Shown: positions 28,371-40,194, numbered from the stretch's first letter. The stretch is DNA of 64,000 nucleotides from Alitta virens (GCA_932294295.1 OW028585.1:22358912-22422911), one strand, 5' to 3'. Numbers and translations are program-made. The notes: generated by a model from the sequence alone, not told the origin.

Positions 28371-29022
28371 GCCATTGTCAGACCAAACTCGAACTGACAT
28401 CCCTCTCCTTGAAACAAACGTTCTGAAGCCATTCAGGAAACTATTAGTATCCAAATTGTCTATCTTTTCAAGATGGACTGCTCTCGTGCCGAAACAAATA
28501 AATATGAAACCCTACCACTTGATATCACTTCTTCCCCGCTTGACAAGAATGGGAACCAAAGCAGTCGATTCCAACATAACTGAATGGTGATTGACAATGT
28601 TTGACTCTTTCTGTGGCAAAATCTGCCATCTTTTGTAAACATCTAGCCCAGAAAGCTCTTACAAACAATGCATGAAAATGCAACTTTCTTGACAATGGAT
28701 CTAATTCGAATTATCCAAAATTTCTCTCTGAATTTGGCAACTAGCCCTTCTACTCCGAGGTGTGCTTCATTGTGAAAATGTAGAGCAATCAAGGATGCGA
28801 CTTTATGCAAATGAGAGATGACATATGCAAATGAGAGATGACATAAGGATGCTTCTTATCCAACATCAACCGTGCATGCTTAAGCCTTCCCTCAAGCCCT
28901 CGAAGGTCCTGGGCCTCCACGCGGCGAGGGTGGAAACACTTGGGGTGAAGTCCTCTATCCCCAGTGGCTAAAATAGGACAGTGCACATTGCACAAGCTGC
29001 TCCAGCTATCCAACGCAGACAA
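28370..29022 (-). pseudogene. BEL/Pao integrase N-terminal half
   Basis: Minus-strand fragments in several frames. LRGLEGRLKHARLM at about 28910-28860 is the region ahead of the zinc-binding domain. VAKFREKFWIIRIRS and CIVC near 28740-28650 give the HHCC-type finger. The core follows with FTKDGRF and then FLNGFRTFVSRRGMSVRVW and SDNG near 28450-28370, the last being an integrase catalytic-core motif. At least two frameshifts separate the pieces. Confidence 0.85.
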
Positions 29023-29263
29023 TTATTGATTTTTTACATGCTTCTGGTTTCTACTACCAACTATAGATAATCAATCTTACCCTAGAGAGCCTCTACATAG
29101 CCCACTCAGGTGCTGATGAGGCATTAAACAATAACACTAACTAACTAACTAACTATGCCTTCCCTCAACTCGCAATCAGCCAACTTCCTTCAAAATTGGT
29201 GACAGATCTTTACAGCACTTTATAGCAGCTGCTTGAAGTTCCAACCTTTGAATCGAAAAAGTC

Positions 29264-29488
29264 TTACTTAACAAGCAGCAAAGCTGTGTGAATCTCACCC
29301 TGCTTGTTCACAGAGTGCAAATAACAGCAACTGCCATATGCTTGCTCACTGACATCAGAGAAAACATGCAATGCTACAGCAGCATCATTGAATTGTTTTG
29401 GCTTAATGCATCTAGTAGGTATTATGAAACTAACCAGATATTTGAGACTCTCAATCCAGTCCAGCCACCTGATCATCCCAACAACCAA
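29264..29488 (-). pseudogene. BEL/Pao RNase H fragment
   Basis: The minus-strand reading contains IPTRCIKPKQFNDAAVALH and FSDVSEQAYGSCCYL, matching the BEL RNase H start in which FSDAS carries the first catalytic aspartate; here that aspartate is present. It ends near LLLVK. The frame differs from that of the reverse transcriptase just upstream. Confidence 0.88.
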
Positions 29489-30476
29489 GCTTGACTGAAT
29501 TGTAACAAGACCTTGCCTGCAATGATAATGGATTTATGAAGCCCATTGGATAATTTGCTCAGGTGCAACCTTAACATCAAAATAAAATGCTCAGGTGCAA
29601 CCTTAACATCAAAATAAAATGTATCTTCATGTACACTCCATTTGACACCCAACACTCTGCTACAGGAATCAAGATTCAAAACCATGACCTCACTAGCTCT
29701 CAGATCATCTGGAATTCTACTCAGGAGATCCAAATCATTGACTACGAACTTCATAAAGTTGAACCCAGACTGACCTAGTATTTGTCTGGTACCATCAATC
29801 ACGAAAGCAGCTTCGTCAGGTGATTCTACTGACTTTAACAAATCATCAACATAGAAACTGAAGTATCGTATCAGATATCGTTTTGTCGACTGTATTGTCT
29901 ACTAGAATGCGCCGAAGTGCATAGGTGGAGCTACTAACACACCAGACACCACCGAATATGTGACAAGTCATACAATACTGAACCAAGTTTCCTCCATCAT
30001 CATACCTCAGGAACCTAAGTGCATTTCTATCTTTCTCTGGGATCTGTACTTGATAATACATGGCCTCTATATCTGCCATCAATGCACACTCATGTTGCCT
30101 GAATCGGAGTAACACATGCAACAGCTTATTGTTTAAATCAGGCCCTTGCAAACATTTTTTCATTTAATGACTGACTAACCAGTCATTTTCAGATTGACTT
30201 AACTTGTTCAAAAACGTTTTCTGCATATCCCTTATCTAACAATTTCACTTCTTCATTGTACCTGGTAGTTAAGCCTCTCTTTCCCAAATTCTTTATAAGA
30301 TAATTCAACCTAGCAGCTGGCATTACATAATTATTTGGAGTCGTTACGTTTTCTTTCCATGAAATTGGAAGCTCATAGCACTCATCTATCAATTTTACTT
30401 CATTGTTCCACAGGTCCAGAACCTTCTTATCCTCTTGTGACAATCCCACAAAAGTTTTATTTTGAGATCCATGCAC
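29473..30476 (-). pseudogene. BEL/Pao reverse transcriptase
   Basis: Three consecutive minus-strand frames. 30476-30189 carries the linker ahead of RT (PAARLNYLIKNLGKRG, GYAENVFEQ). 30163-29846 carries ALMADIEAMYYQVQIPEKD and LRFLRYDD, the palm motif with the first catalytic aspartate. 29841-29473 starts just after the expected YVDD box (LLKSVESPDEAAFVIDGT) and includes LGVKW, typical of BEL elements. A 16-base string is duplicated near 29553-29620. Frameshifts and stops make it inactive. Confidence 0.92.
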
Positions 30477-30930
30477 ATTGTGCTAATGAAATGTGATTGT
30501 ATTTTTCTTCCAATGGGACCACTGACTCTCTCAGGACCATTAATGGTCCAGCCAAATAATGTGCGAAATGCAAATGGCTCCCCAAGAGTGCTTCTGCATT
30601 ATCCTGACCAATCAATAATTGGACCTTTTGCTCACCTGCGACAATTTGTAAGCCCTTGAAGTGAGAATACTCAGGAGCATTTAAATTCGATAACACAGGT
30701 ATGTTGTCTACAACCTATACATTTGTCATTTGCAAATATTCCTTGCCATCAAGTGAGGTCAGTTCTTAATTCACAGATTAAAGTAGATTTCACATTTTCC
30801 TGCCCAATAAGAGTATTAAGAGAGTAAGTTACATCTCGACTGAGAGATTCCACAAGAAGAAGAAGGTGTTACTAGACACTGTATCGAGTAGAGCAAAAAC
30901 ACCACGATGACCATTAACAGTTACTGCTAC
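30457..30930 (-). pseudogene. BEL/Pao aspartic protease region
   Basis: Near 30905-30880 the minus strand encodes GVFALLDTVSSNTF; LLDTV occupies the position of the protease active-site D[ST]G, with the glycine lost. Downstream, HFKGLQIV and VQLLIGQDNAEALL match the DUF1758-type segment that follows it in BEL elements. Stops separate the two parts. Confidence 0.8.
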
Positions 30931-30959
30931 TACGGGCATGTGGACACTAGCATTGGTTC

Positions 30960-32256
30960 TTACACTGGCATTTATCATTTGAACAGTCTCTCCACCAGTG
31001 GAACGTGGCTTGTTACTCTGACCTTCTGAAGAATTCCTCTGTCGGTTGATGTGAAAGAACTTTGTGTTGTGCTTACCGCACCCTGGAACAGAGCATGTTC
31101 TTGTTTCATAACAGTTTTGAGTGGTTTGACAATAAGCAGTTTTTCACAAAGTTTGTGCCTATTTACAATTGTAAGCATTCATGAGGCTTCATAGCCTTAA
31201 AGTCTTGACAATAAAACAGCATATGACTACCTTTACAACCTACACATGCTTTCTCAACAACATCATTAGCGTTAGCATCAGAAGAAAATGCTGAATTAGT
31301 TTATGGCGATTTCCATCAAGATTTGGTGGCTCCCTGCTTCTGCGACCAACGACCATATATGGGATCTTTAGCTTCTTGTGCTTCTTCAGCAACGAATCGA
31401 GCAAAATCCTTAAAGTCAGAATACATTCCTTTTGAGCGCCTGACATCCATGACATGTCGTTTCCATCGATTCTGGATGTAATTCTGAAGTCGTGACATAA
31501 CCTCAACTATGCAGTTTGGTTGTCTATTTCATACAGACGGCCGATCTGATTCAATGTCTGGTAACATTTGATCACTTCATCTGACAAATCACGAAGATCC
31601 TCTGCATTTTTTACAAATTTTCCTTTTCTGATACCACTTATCAGTCTTTAAGCTTCTAGATAATCATCCCCGAATCTCTGACAAAATTTCTCTGGCTCTA
31701 TTGTACCCATCATCCATAAGGATACATGACCGGATGGATACATGAGCCTTGCCAGACTTATATTGCAGCAACCTTGTCAGTTTGATGGTATCATCCGCTG
31801 TCTTAACACATTCCTCAAACAACTTGATGAAGCAGTGATATTTTTCCAATTCAACTTTTGGTAAGTTGATAATGCTGAAAATATCGGCAGGCTTAGCCAT
31901 CGGTAGGGTTTCCTCATTCTCAACTGCAGCTGGAGGTAGATCTACAACAGGAGTTTTGACTTCCCTTTGGATCTCAAGTGGTTTCTTCTCCCTTAGCCAA
32001 CCCATAGCGGCTTTGACTGCATCAATGTAAGTATTTTGAACATCGAAAAAGTATTTTCACTTGCCTGCTCATCATCTTCCGTCTGCAGTTCCGTATGATA
32101 TTTGTCGTGGGCAAACTGAAAGTTTTTGATAGCATCTTTCAGCACTTCCAGCTGGTCTGCGAGGGCATCTACATCTTCATCTGCGATGTGCTGTTGTAAA
32201 GTCTCTGGTCACCACTCCTTGTCTTTGTCTAAGAGATATCTTCTTCTGTCATTTTA
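30960..32256 (-). pseudogene. BEL/Pao gag-like region
   Basis: The minus strand starts with an ATG near 32254, soon hitting a stop, then an acidic coiled-coil-like stretch (EDVDALADQLEVLKDAI). At 32005-31664 comes LPKVELEKY..FIKLFEECVKT..IKLTRLLQYKSGKAH, the DUF1759 capsid-like pattern of BEL gag. Near 31250-31210 is a CCHC zinc knuckle (C-x2-C-x3-H-x4-C, starting CVGCKGSH). Several frameshifts are present. Confidence 0.85.
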
Positions 32257-32275
32257 TGATGCGCTTATTCACTGT

Positions 32276-33107
32276 TGAGTCCATGCAATGATGTATTTTC
32301 AATCAACGTTTACTATACGCGAAAAATTTTGTGAATCTACAAATTATCAAAGAACACAAAAACTTAGCATAAAGAAAAAGAAAACTCACAAACTCAATAT
32401 CTTGACCTAAAGCTTAATGTTATGACTTAATACATATAAACTAATCAATTGCATAACCAAAGTCCTGAAGGCAATTAGAACTTAATACTAATACATAAAA
32501 CACAAATTGACAACGTAAGTATTATGCACATGATTAATATAACTTAATCAACTAAATTACTATAGATCATTTATACTCACAAGTGTTGTTAATCATGTAT
32601 GCATGACTAATGGACTAATTACCATTTGACCTATAACATGAATAGAAATCAAATCATTAAATTATTGAAATCATGACTTTGACTTGAAACGATACATTCA
32701 TTATGCAATATTGGGCACATATCATTATGCAATAAATTATCAAATTTATCAGAGAAAATATCAGTCAGCTGATAGATGAACATTAACTAGCCACGAAATA
32801 GATATAACTATAATCAAAATACACTCAATCTTGTACAATCATGATTAATCTTAAAACTACCAGCAATGATCAAACAAATTAAGTACATACCATAGAGCAG
32901 ATGAAATATTTGTTTCAGTCTTCAACAGTGTGTCTTGACCCATTACTGTCATGGTGGTGAGTGGCAAATTCAAATTTTGCATGTCACACTTGAGTGATAC
33001 TGGGCATGCTCAGTGATACTTGGCCAGCTAATTAGGTCATGGGCTATTCTTAGCACAACAGCAAACTAACCACATGGCTAGACATTGTAAACACAAGACA
33101 GTTTACA
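32276..33107 (-). repeat. BEL/Pao 5' LTR
   Basis: Partner of 25220-25984, starting and ending with the same bases. It carries two stretches absent from the other LTR (around 32517-32560 and 32690-32760), which accounts for its extra 67 bp. I do not see a clear tRNA primer-binding site next to its inner end. Confidence 0.92.
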
Positions 33108-33112
33108 AGTAG

Positions 33113-33240
33113 TATTTTCCCTAGTTTCACTGATTTTAAAAATCAAGACCACATTACAACTTGATGAAACCCACATACTCTATGGGCTAGTATTTTAACG
33201 ACATATGCATTATTAATGCTTTTTTATGAAAAATTATGAA
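33113..33240. repeat. 133-bp satellite, right-hand remnant
   Basis: Directly after the BEL target duplication the satellite consensus resumes mid-unit (TATTTTCCCTAGTTTCACTG, then AATCAAGACCACATTACAAC and GGGCTAGTATTTT). Together with the break at 25219 this shows that BEL inserted inside one satellite unit. After about 33240 the satellite is lost. Confidence 0.88.
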
Positions 33241-34200
33241 TGAATCAATAAAAATGTCATTAACAAACTAAACCATATTATGATTTTTATTTCAGTACTA
33301 CAGGGATATTAGAGTGATTTTAGCTTGGGGGTATGGAGTAAAAGTCACAACAAATGTTTTGGTCCATTGACCAAATGTACTTCAACATTCCTCTTTTATA
33401 TTTCAGGTGCATTTAGACATCATGAGTACATAGCACTTGACAACTAAGCAATGTTACCTGGTCATTGCAATGCAGCAAACACAAAGTATACCAATCAAAG
33501 ATGCTAATGAGTTTGGGTGCTGCAGAGTGTCATTAGCAGGTTGCAGAAAGTACATGGAAATGTCAATGAACGAAATTGGAGTGGATTCCCTTATTCTGCC
33601 TCTGTGGTGATGACCGTTTCATTGTGAAAAATACCATACAAAACAGGATGGTCAATGTTACTCAACTGCAGGCACATTCAGAAGGTGGCAAGACTATTCG
33701 GCACTGCTTATGTCAAAAAGGACCACATGATAGGCAGCCTGCAAGGGTACCTTACGACAATGCTAGACACAATATCATTTGCAGTGGGCATCAGCATTGT
33801 TCTGTAATGAAAATTTCTTCACCCTGAGCAGAAACAATTAGTGGTACTGCACCTGGAAAGTCAAGGGGACCACTATGCTTCATTCACTGTTGTCACAAGA
33901 AGGCCATTTAGAAATGGTGGTGTTATCATGCGGACATGTGTCTAATCCACCCACCCACAACAAAAAATGAGACAACCAATGATGATGATAAATGGTTAGG
34001 ATACAATTTAAGAATCAACAAACAGACATAGACTATCATGTGTGCCAGAGGCTATTAATATGTTTAACAAGGACTTTAAAAGATGATTGCCATATTTCAT
34101 ATTTTCTATTATCATGACATGTGTAGCATTAATTACCTGCAATTGTCTGATAAAGTTTACCTTACTTGACCTCTAAAAGTCAATAAGACAACAAGATAAA
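33241..34200. other. Unassigned non-repetitive DNA
   Basis: One 83-codon plus-strand ORF (33576-33827) has no recognisable domain. A TTTCAG acceptor-like site at about 33400 precedes an open stretch (NEFGCCRVSLAGCRKYM near 33505), but nothing identifies it. I see no other feature. Confidence 0.4.
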
Positions 34201-34224
34201 AATAGCACTGTTGCTTGCGTACAA

Positions 34225-34860
34225 TGTTTTTAGCAACTAGAGTTATTAGCATTTCATCAATTTCTTGTTGGCTCAGTTCCCTGTCAAACACCTTGAGGCA
34301 GGACATACTTCCAATGACGTTCTCACCAGCCACTCCACCGATCCTTATAACATTTCTTGCGCATCTTTGGACTTTCCTCGAAAATCAAACTGCTGCCCTC
34401 CTGTCATTGAGAAACACAGTACATCAAAATACGATTTTGGTTCCTTGTGAAAACATCTTTTACTATACTAAATGATTTATCGTAATTAAATGCAACTTCC
34501 GCTTACAATGTGTTGTAATCATATACAGCTGCCAAACAGATCCAAGTGTTCAGAGGCACATCAGTTATCTCAGCAACAAGACACAAGTGGTTGGTCCCTT
34601 TCTTGTGGGTATACATATACATATGTATATTGAAATAACTGAAGTCGTTACAAATATATCTAATAGAACTGCAGTTACTTCTGAGTCAGTCTTTACAAAT
34701 ATATCAAATTTTTTTCTAATGATAAGTTATTCAACTTTTAGATAAGGTCATCCTCAACAATGGTGTCAAATATTTCTTCATGAAATGATCCAATAAAAGT
34801 GACATCTGCCATGGGGATGCCATGGTCAGGTTGAAGGAAGGTCCTTGTGAAAGTCAATTA
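34225..34860 (-). pseudogene. LamG-like domain gene remnant (two or more exons)
   Basis: A minus-strand segment ending at 34507 encodes VPLNTWICLAAVYDYNT, the central strand of laminin-G/concanavalin-like domains (W..VAAVYD), and stops at a donor-like GTAAGC (34506-34501). A second segment at about 34425-34225 encodes VFLNDRRAAV, a TGA stop, then RIGGVAGENVIGSMSC and KVFDRELSQQEIDEML, matching the end of a LamG jellyroll (G.m..l.iydraLs..ei). An open stretch at 34850-34735 (ADVTFIGSFHEEIFDTIVED) lies upstream in the same direction and may belong to it. Such domains occur in extracellular animal proteins. The in-frame stop and missing exons suggest a decayed copy, but a transposon-captured fragment is possible. 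Confidence 0.5.
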
Positions 34861-35389
34861 ACCTAGATATGTAATAGCAATCAGCCGTGACCGTTATATC
34901 AATTGCTAGTAACATATTGAATGATGTAAAGAATGGGGTAAATGCTTTTTTCATTGATCACAAGCATGAATTGAAACTCTAAATTTCAACTGATTCCTGT
35001 TTATTATGCATATTAGAGAGGGAGATTGTTTATAATTTGTTTTGATCATGGATGGACCATGCGATATCAATTTTAATTCCAGTTGGATTATTTTCAGAAA
35101 CAACAACAACGACAAAATATTGATCATTTATATAAAATAAAATAATATCTAAAATGAATTCTGTAAATTTCATATACAATTAAGTAATTCATATATAGAC
35201 TGCACATTTTTAATTGAAACCAGTCACATTTATATGGGGATTACTTCTTTTAGGTATGAAATATGACATTTATTTTTATTTAATATACAGGCTAGATGTA
35301 TATACAGTTTTTAGAAGATAGATAAATGAGAAAGCATATATCCCACAAAAAAAGCTGCAAATAGTACAATGGCAGTTTTGGTAGGTGGC

Positions 35390-35500
35390 CGTTTTATCCT
35401 TTGGCCATCTTGGTATGATGGCTGTTTGTGATTGGCCGTCCTGGTATGTTGGCCGTTCTGAATTTGGCCGTTTGACCAGACCCCGTTTTCATGACACTAA
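35390..35500. repeat. Short GGCCGT-rich degenerate repeat
   Basis: TTGGCCGT-type words with TTGGTATG recur about four times between 35388 and 35475 (for example GGCCGTCCTGGTATGTTGGC). Probably the edge of a small dispersed element; no coding potential. Confidence 0.5.
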
Positions 35501-35749
35501 TAATGAATCTAACTCTTGACTGCATGCTTATCATGCTTATATTCAACTGAAGGATCTTAGAGTAAATAATTTCAGTTTCAGTGTCAAAAATTAGAGCACC
35601 ATGATCTATACACATGTACTTTGATTATGATGGTAACACACTTTAGAGTAAGACGAACCGACACCTTTCTAGTTTCAGCTTACCTCAGTGTTAACCTGTA
35701 CCAGACTTGTATGATAGCATATTATAATAGTCAATTGTAGATAATGTAG

Positions 35750-37600
35750 AAAAAATGTTTTGTGAGAAGGAGAAATTATACTCTTCTCTTATAAGATCAT
35801 CATGAGCATGTTTGATAAGGCAAGAGCTAAAGTGTACCATGAGGGTAACTTTGGGGAACATATTGATAGCATTTTTGGGGTTTTACAGGGTGGTATACTT
35901 AGCCCTAAGTTGTTTAATGAATTCATGTCTGACCTTCCAATATATTTCAATGTAAATGATGGTATAGAGATAAATTATATACATTTCACACATCTCCTAT
36001 ATGCAGATGACATAGTCCTTATATCTGGATCTGCTGAAGGTCTACAAAACAGTATTAATTCTCTGCACAGGTTCTGTTCCAAATGGCACTTACTGGTTAA
36101 TACAACCAAAACCAAAGTTATGAAATTTGGGTTTAAACGTCCAACTAATTTTATATACAATGGACAATCTATTGAAGAAGTAGAATCGTACAAATATCTC
36201 GGCCATATTAACACTCACAAATCTATACACAACAAAATGCCAGAACACCTAATAACACAAGCACAAAAAGCACTTTTTGCACTTCACAACAGAACAAAAC
36301 CTTCCTTTGGATATATCCCTCCCCCTCTTGCAATTAAAATGTTTGATACATACATTCTACCAATATTGGAATACAATAACATATTGTGGTCAAAATCTAA
36401 CCCAATTCACAACATTGAAAAGATACAAATAGGATACTTGAAACGCATTTTAGGTGTTAGAAAACAAACAGCCACACTAGCCATATATGCAGAGACGGGC
36501 AGATTCCTCCTTCATGTAAGACAAAAGGTGGACATAGTAAATTATTGGGCAAGACTATCAGCGCTGCCCCAAGGTAACATCCTTCACCAGTGCCTTAAAA
36601 TCCAAGAATCTCTGCATGCCAGGGGACAAACTAACTGGTATAGTAATGTAATACATATCATCAACAAATGTGGCACAACTAACTTGGAATCAGAAACATC
36701 TGAAGCTTTAGCTAACAGAGTAAAATTAAACCATTACACTTATGAGCAAAGTAGAATCCTTAATGAGATTATTAACTCAGATCAAAACCCTAAATTGAGA
36801 ACATATAAACTCTTTAAAACAAGCTACCGCATTGAACCATATTTAACTATTAACCTTCCCAAGAAAACTTACAATAATATAGCCAGGTTTAGAGTAAGCT
36901 CGCATTAACTTAGGATAGAAACTGGTCGATATAAGACATCAAAAATACCATTAGACAACAGAATATGTGATAAATGTCCAAGCAATGCGATAGAAGATGA
37001 ATTGCACTGCCTCCTAACCTGTAGCGCAAATACCATACAGAGAACCCAATTAATAACAAAAGCGGCTCATGTGATTCCGCATTTTTTCATCTTAGGTATA
37101 ACAGAGCAATTTAAAGCCATACTATCGTGCAAAGAACCTAAACTGATACATGCACTAGGTGATTTCCTTAATAAAGTTTAATAGTTGATTTAAAAATAAT
37201 AATAATACAAATTAAAAAAATAAATAAAATAATAAAAATTAAAAACATAACCTCATCTCACTGAGCTCCCTAACATTATCGTGACATTTTGTTGTACTAT
37301 TATTACCTTGATTAACTGGGACCAGCAACTATAACTTGATCACATAGTTACTTATTCAATTAATGTTTATATATATTTAGCTTTATCATAACCATTCATC
37401 AATTTTCTGATCATGTATATATAGTTTATGTTATGCTATTATTTCACAACCATTATCGTTCTAATACTTGAAATTGCATGTATTGTTAAAATTGTAGTTG
37501 AGCAATTTGTAGTATTTGTTTATTGTGTATGACAAATGTATCTAACCATGATTCCAAAACGTCAATAAAACATTATATATATATATAAGATGATATATCT
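35750..37600 (+). mobile_element. 5'-truncated LINE (non-LTR retrotransposon)
   Basis: The reverse transcriptase reading frame at 35802-37181 is followed by a 3' untranslated stretch with A/T-rich simple sequence (37190-37245) ending near a TA run at 37575. The endonuclease and the first half of RT are missing, as is usual for dead-on-arrival LINE copies. No target-site duplication was located. Confidence 0.85.
35802..37181 (+). pseudogene. LINE reverse transcriptase, C-terminal part
   Basis: Open for 368 codons, then one TAA at 36906-36908, then open in the same frame to a natural end at 37181 (459 amino-acid codons besides the stop). VLQGGILSPKLFNEFMSDL (about residues 27-45) is RT motif 4, and LLYADDIVLIS (about 65-75) holds the catalytic YADD box. 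KTKVMKFGF and YKYLGHI follow, then the thumb and connection region. After the stop, the tail reads IETGRY and a C-x2-C..H-x4-C finger (CDKC..ELHCLLTC), typical of LINE C-termini. The ATG is only the first methionine after the truncation; related residues extend a little upstream out of frame. The long open frame suggests a fairly young copy. The clade cannot be fixed by eye. Confidence 0.92.
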
Positions 37601-37799
37601 ATAAATGATATATATACATAACAAAAAGAAAATCAAAAATTACCCAGGGTTGGATTCTTACCCTAGTTCCCCCAGCCATGACCACTCAGCCACTGTTGCA
37701 GGCTATAAGTAGCCAAATGTTTCTGGAAATTTTCTGAGTGTATGTAGGTCATGTGCTGCATCAACTGGAAGAACCATGTTGTTTTACAGTAAAATTCCA

Positions 37800-38940
37800 T
37801 TGTTACCAGTTTAATTCTGTTGAACATGAATTTATGCATTGTTGTGCTATGTCCATTGGATGTAATCATTGAACAGTGTTTTAACCGATTTAAAGGGGCT
37901 GTTCATGTCAGCCCGGACTTCCTAAACACCATCAGTGTAGAAGAAGATTCATTGGATTTCAGTCAAGTGAAGTACTTCATCGGACATCCCGAGCAGATCA
38001 CATCACCTGAGTTCAGCAGATTCCTACTGAAAATGTCTTAAAGAGTAAGTTTAAATATAATTGGCTTTTAAATATAAAGAGCTTCAAGAAGTGGCTATTG
38101 ATTTGGTTTACAAGTTGATCAAAATGTGGCCCATCTTGTAATTTGTAATTAATATATGTTGGCCTTATACATTATGTATATTATTAATTGGTGTGTCAAT
38201 CAATATGTAATTACTATATATATATATATTTATTTATTTAGATATATATCCAGAACAATCTCAAGTACATGATGTGACAATTGGGACTGACATATAATTA
38301 TTTGATTCACGCTTAAAGTAAACTTCTGAATATTTTCTTTTTTTTTTCAGATTTCTCATATTGTAGTGGATGAGGGCACACTGTGTCGTTACACGGGGAA
38401 CGCTTCGAGATAGTAGCGAGGCCTTCCGCCGGTACTCACACTGACTGCAACTGCCACACAGAAACTCAAGGGCATTGTCATTGATTCATTGCTTATGGGA
38501 ACATACTACCCATTGCATTGTGTTACATCTAGTCCTGACCGGGAGGGAGTATTTCTACGTGTGAGTTTTCACCCAACAAGTACTGGAGGGCATGACATAA
38601 TTGACTCATAACTTCAAATTTGAACCCTTTGTTTAATAAAATTCAGGAACAAGGAGCGATATTTCCAAAGATTGTTGTTTATGTACCACTTGCATCGTGT
38701 GCAATATACCACCGAATTGCTTTGAACTATGTGGCCCCAGATCTTCATTGTAAGATTGCGCAGTACCATTCCCCACAATCCAAAACAATGAAAGAGCAAA
38801 TCCCTTCCTCCCTTGCTGAAGGTGATGTGCTGCTCTTGTTCGCAACAGAAGCCTTCAACATGGGGGCAGATGTGAAGGACATTATTCACATCACATGCCC
38901 TACATGCCCTACAATAGCAGGTCAACAAAGGTGCCAATTT
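37800..38940 (+). pseudogene. RecQ-type (SF2) helicase fragment, two or more exons
   Basis: Exon A (to 38044) encodes IVVLCPLDVIIEQ (helicase motif Ia) and VKYFIGHPEQI..FSRFLL, ending TAA AGA before a donor GTAAGT. After an intron with a pyrimidine-rich acceptor (TTTTTTTTTCAG, ending 38350), exon B starts ISHIVVDE; one extra G shifts the frame before AHCVV, so motif II (DEAH) is split. LTATATQKLKGIVIDSLL (motif III) and VTSSPDREGVFLRVSF follow. A further shift near 38610 leads to FPKIVVYVPLA and VLLLFATEAFNMGADVKDI (motifs IV-V) up to about 38900. The Walker A motif and the arginine-finger motif VI are absent. It runs straight into the 3' end of a DUF6589 gene on the opposite strand. RecQ proteins unwind DNA 3'-5'; in mobile elements such helicases are thought to help transposition. 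Confidence 0.85.
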
Positions 38941-40134
38941 TGTCCTCAAGCCATTTCTTCTTAACTTGTGGCACACTGTCAGGGCCAGGTGCATCATCTG
39001 TAATCATCAAGTGAAAGGTGCTCCAAAAGGCTTCGATTACATAAGCTTTATAAAATGAAACAAAGAATTCTTTGTCATCGTCATATGCTTTGATAACTTC
39101 CGGGTTCACATTCTTCCGATGTAGTCTATTGGTCTCAGCCTTTATGGTACCGATGTCCAGATCAGATTGGTCATGATAAAATTTTTGAAAAATTACCTTT
39201 CCCAGGTAATTCATTAACAGGTGAAAAAACTCAAATGTGACAGGCTCAATAAGATTTAATTTGTCCATTGCATTATCATTCCCTAACCGGAGATTTTTGC
39301 TGTGGCTGAATCTTTCCTTGTCAGATGATCACCACCGATGTGAACTTTTTGGTCTTCTTCTGGAATGCCGGCCTCCTTGTATGTCTTTTGTGATGTTCTG
39401 GTAATTTTCCAGTATCTTAACGACATCTTGGTACTTTGTTCATTCAATGGCCAAGCAGGCCACCTGACAACTTCGGTCTTTACATGACAGGAACTACTGG
39501 TAGCCTGGTTTAGGGCCAGATGTGCCATTTGGGGCATGTGTTCTGCCATTATTTCAGCTATGAGATTAATGACATCTCCACCCAGCACTTTGTAGTCATC
39601 TGGCGACAATAACACATTGCTGACATCAAGTTATTTCAGTTGAATTTGTGGCACAGAAAGAAGAGACAGAAATTCGTGTTCTATACCAATGTGATAGATA
39701 AAAACCCAATGTACAGCAAAAAAAGTTTAATCTGTCATGTCTGAAAAAAAAAAAGCTAAGCATATTTATCTTTTTTCTTTACAAAAATATTTTCACATCG
39801 CATTTCAATTAAATTATGTATATATTATGGTGGCCGAGGAGTTTACTTCGTGGTTTCGCGGTATCGCACCACGAAAGTAACCATTTTTGCCCCAAGAAAG
39901 TACCAACTTTCGCCCAAGAAAAGTCCAACTTTTGCCCCGCAAAGCAGACAACTTTCGCCCCACGAAACAAAACAACTTTCGCACCACGAAATACCTTCTC
40001 ACTACGACACACCTTCGCTCCACGAAAGTGAAGGCCAATTCAATTAACTGCAGGCATGCAACTTATTTGAGTGGCTACATCATGTCCACTTCTCTTCGCC
40101 CCCCTCCTCCTGCCCCTCCTCCTGCCCCTTTCTC

Positions 40135-40194
40135 ATCCTCCTCCTCCTCCTCCTCCTCCTCCTCCTCCTCCTCCTCCTCCTCCTCCTCCTCCTC
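40135..40194. repeat. (TCC)n microsatellite
   Basis: About 20 consecutive TCC triplets inside the foldback element. They create a spurious poly-serine/poly-glutamate ORF. Confidence 0.98.

Larger units (their letters stand above)
25220..33107 (-). mobile_element. BEL/Pao LTR retrotransposon, degenerate
   Basis: Two long terminal repeats (25220-25984 and 32276-33107) enclose gag- and pol-like remnants, all on the minus strand, in BEL/Pao order: gag, protease, reverse transcriptase, RNase H, integrase, DUF5641-like tail. The LTRs run TG..CA, and flanking AGTAA (25215-25219) and AGTAG (33108-33112) are an imperfect 5-bp target duplication. A purine-rich tract (AAGGAGGAG on the minus strand, about 25986-25997) precedes the 3' LTR. 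LTR lengths differ (765 and 832 bp) and all genes carry stops or frameshifts, so the copy is old and cannot move on its own. It sits inside a 133-bp satellite unit. Confidence 0.95.

Noticed and set aside
33576..33827. 83-codon ORF as a host gene exon
   Set aside because: No domain and no clear splice sites at its ends; it was left as unassigned.
35394..35615. 73-codon minus-strand ORF near the GGCCGT repeats
   Set aside because: Runs through a degenerate repeat and has no protein-like pattern.
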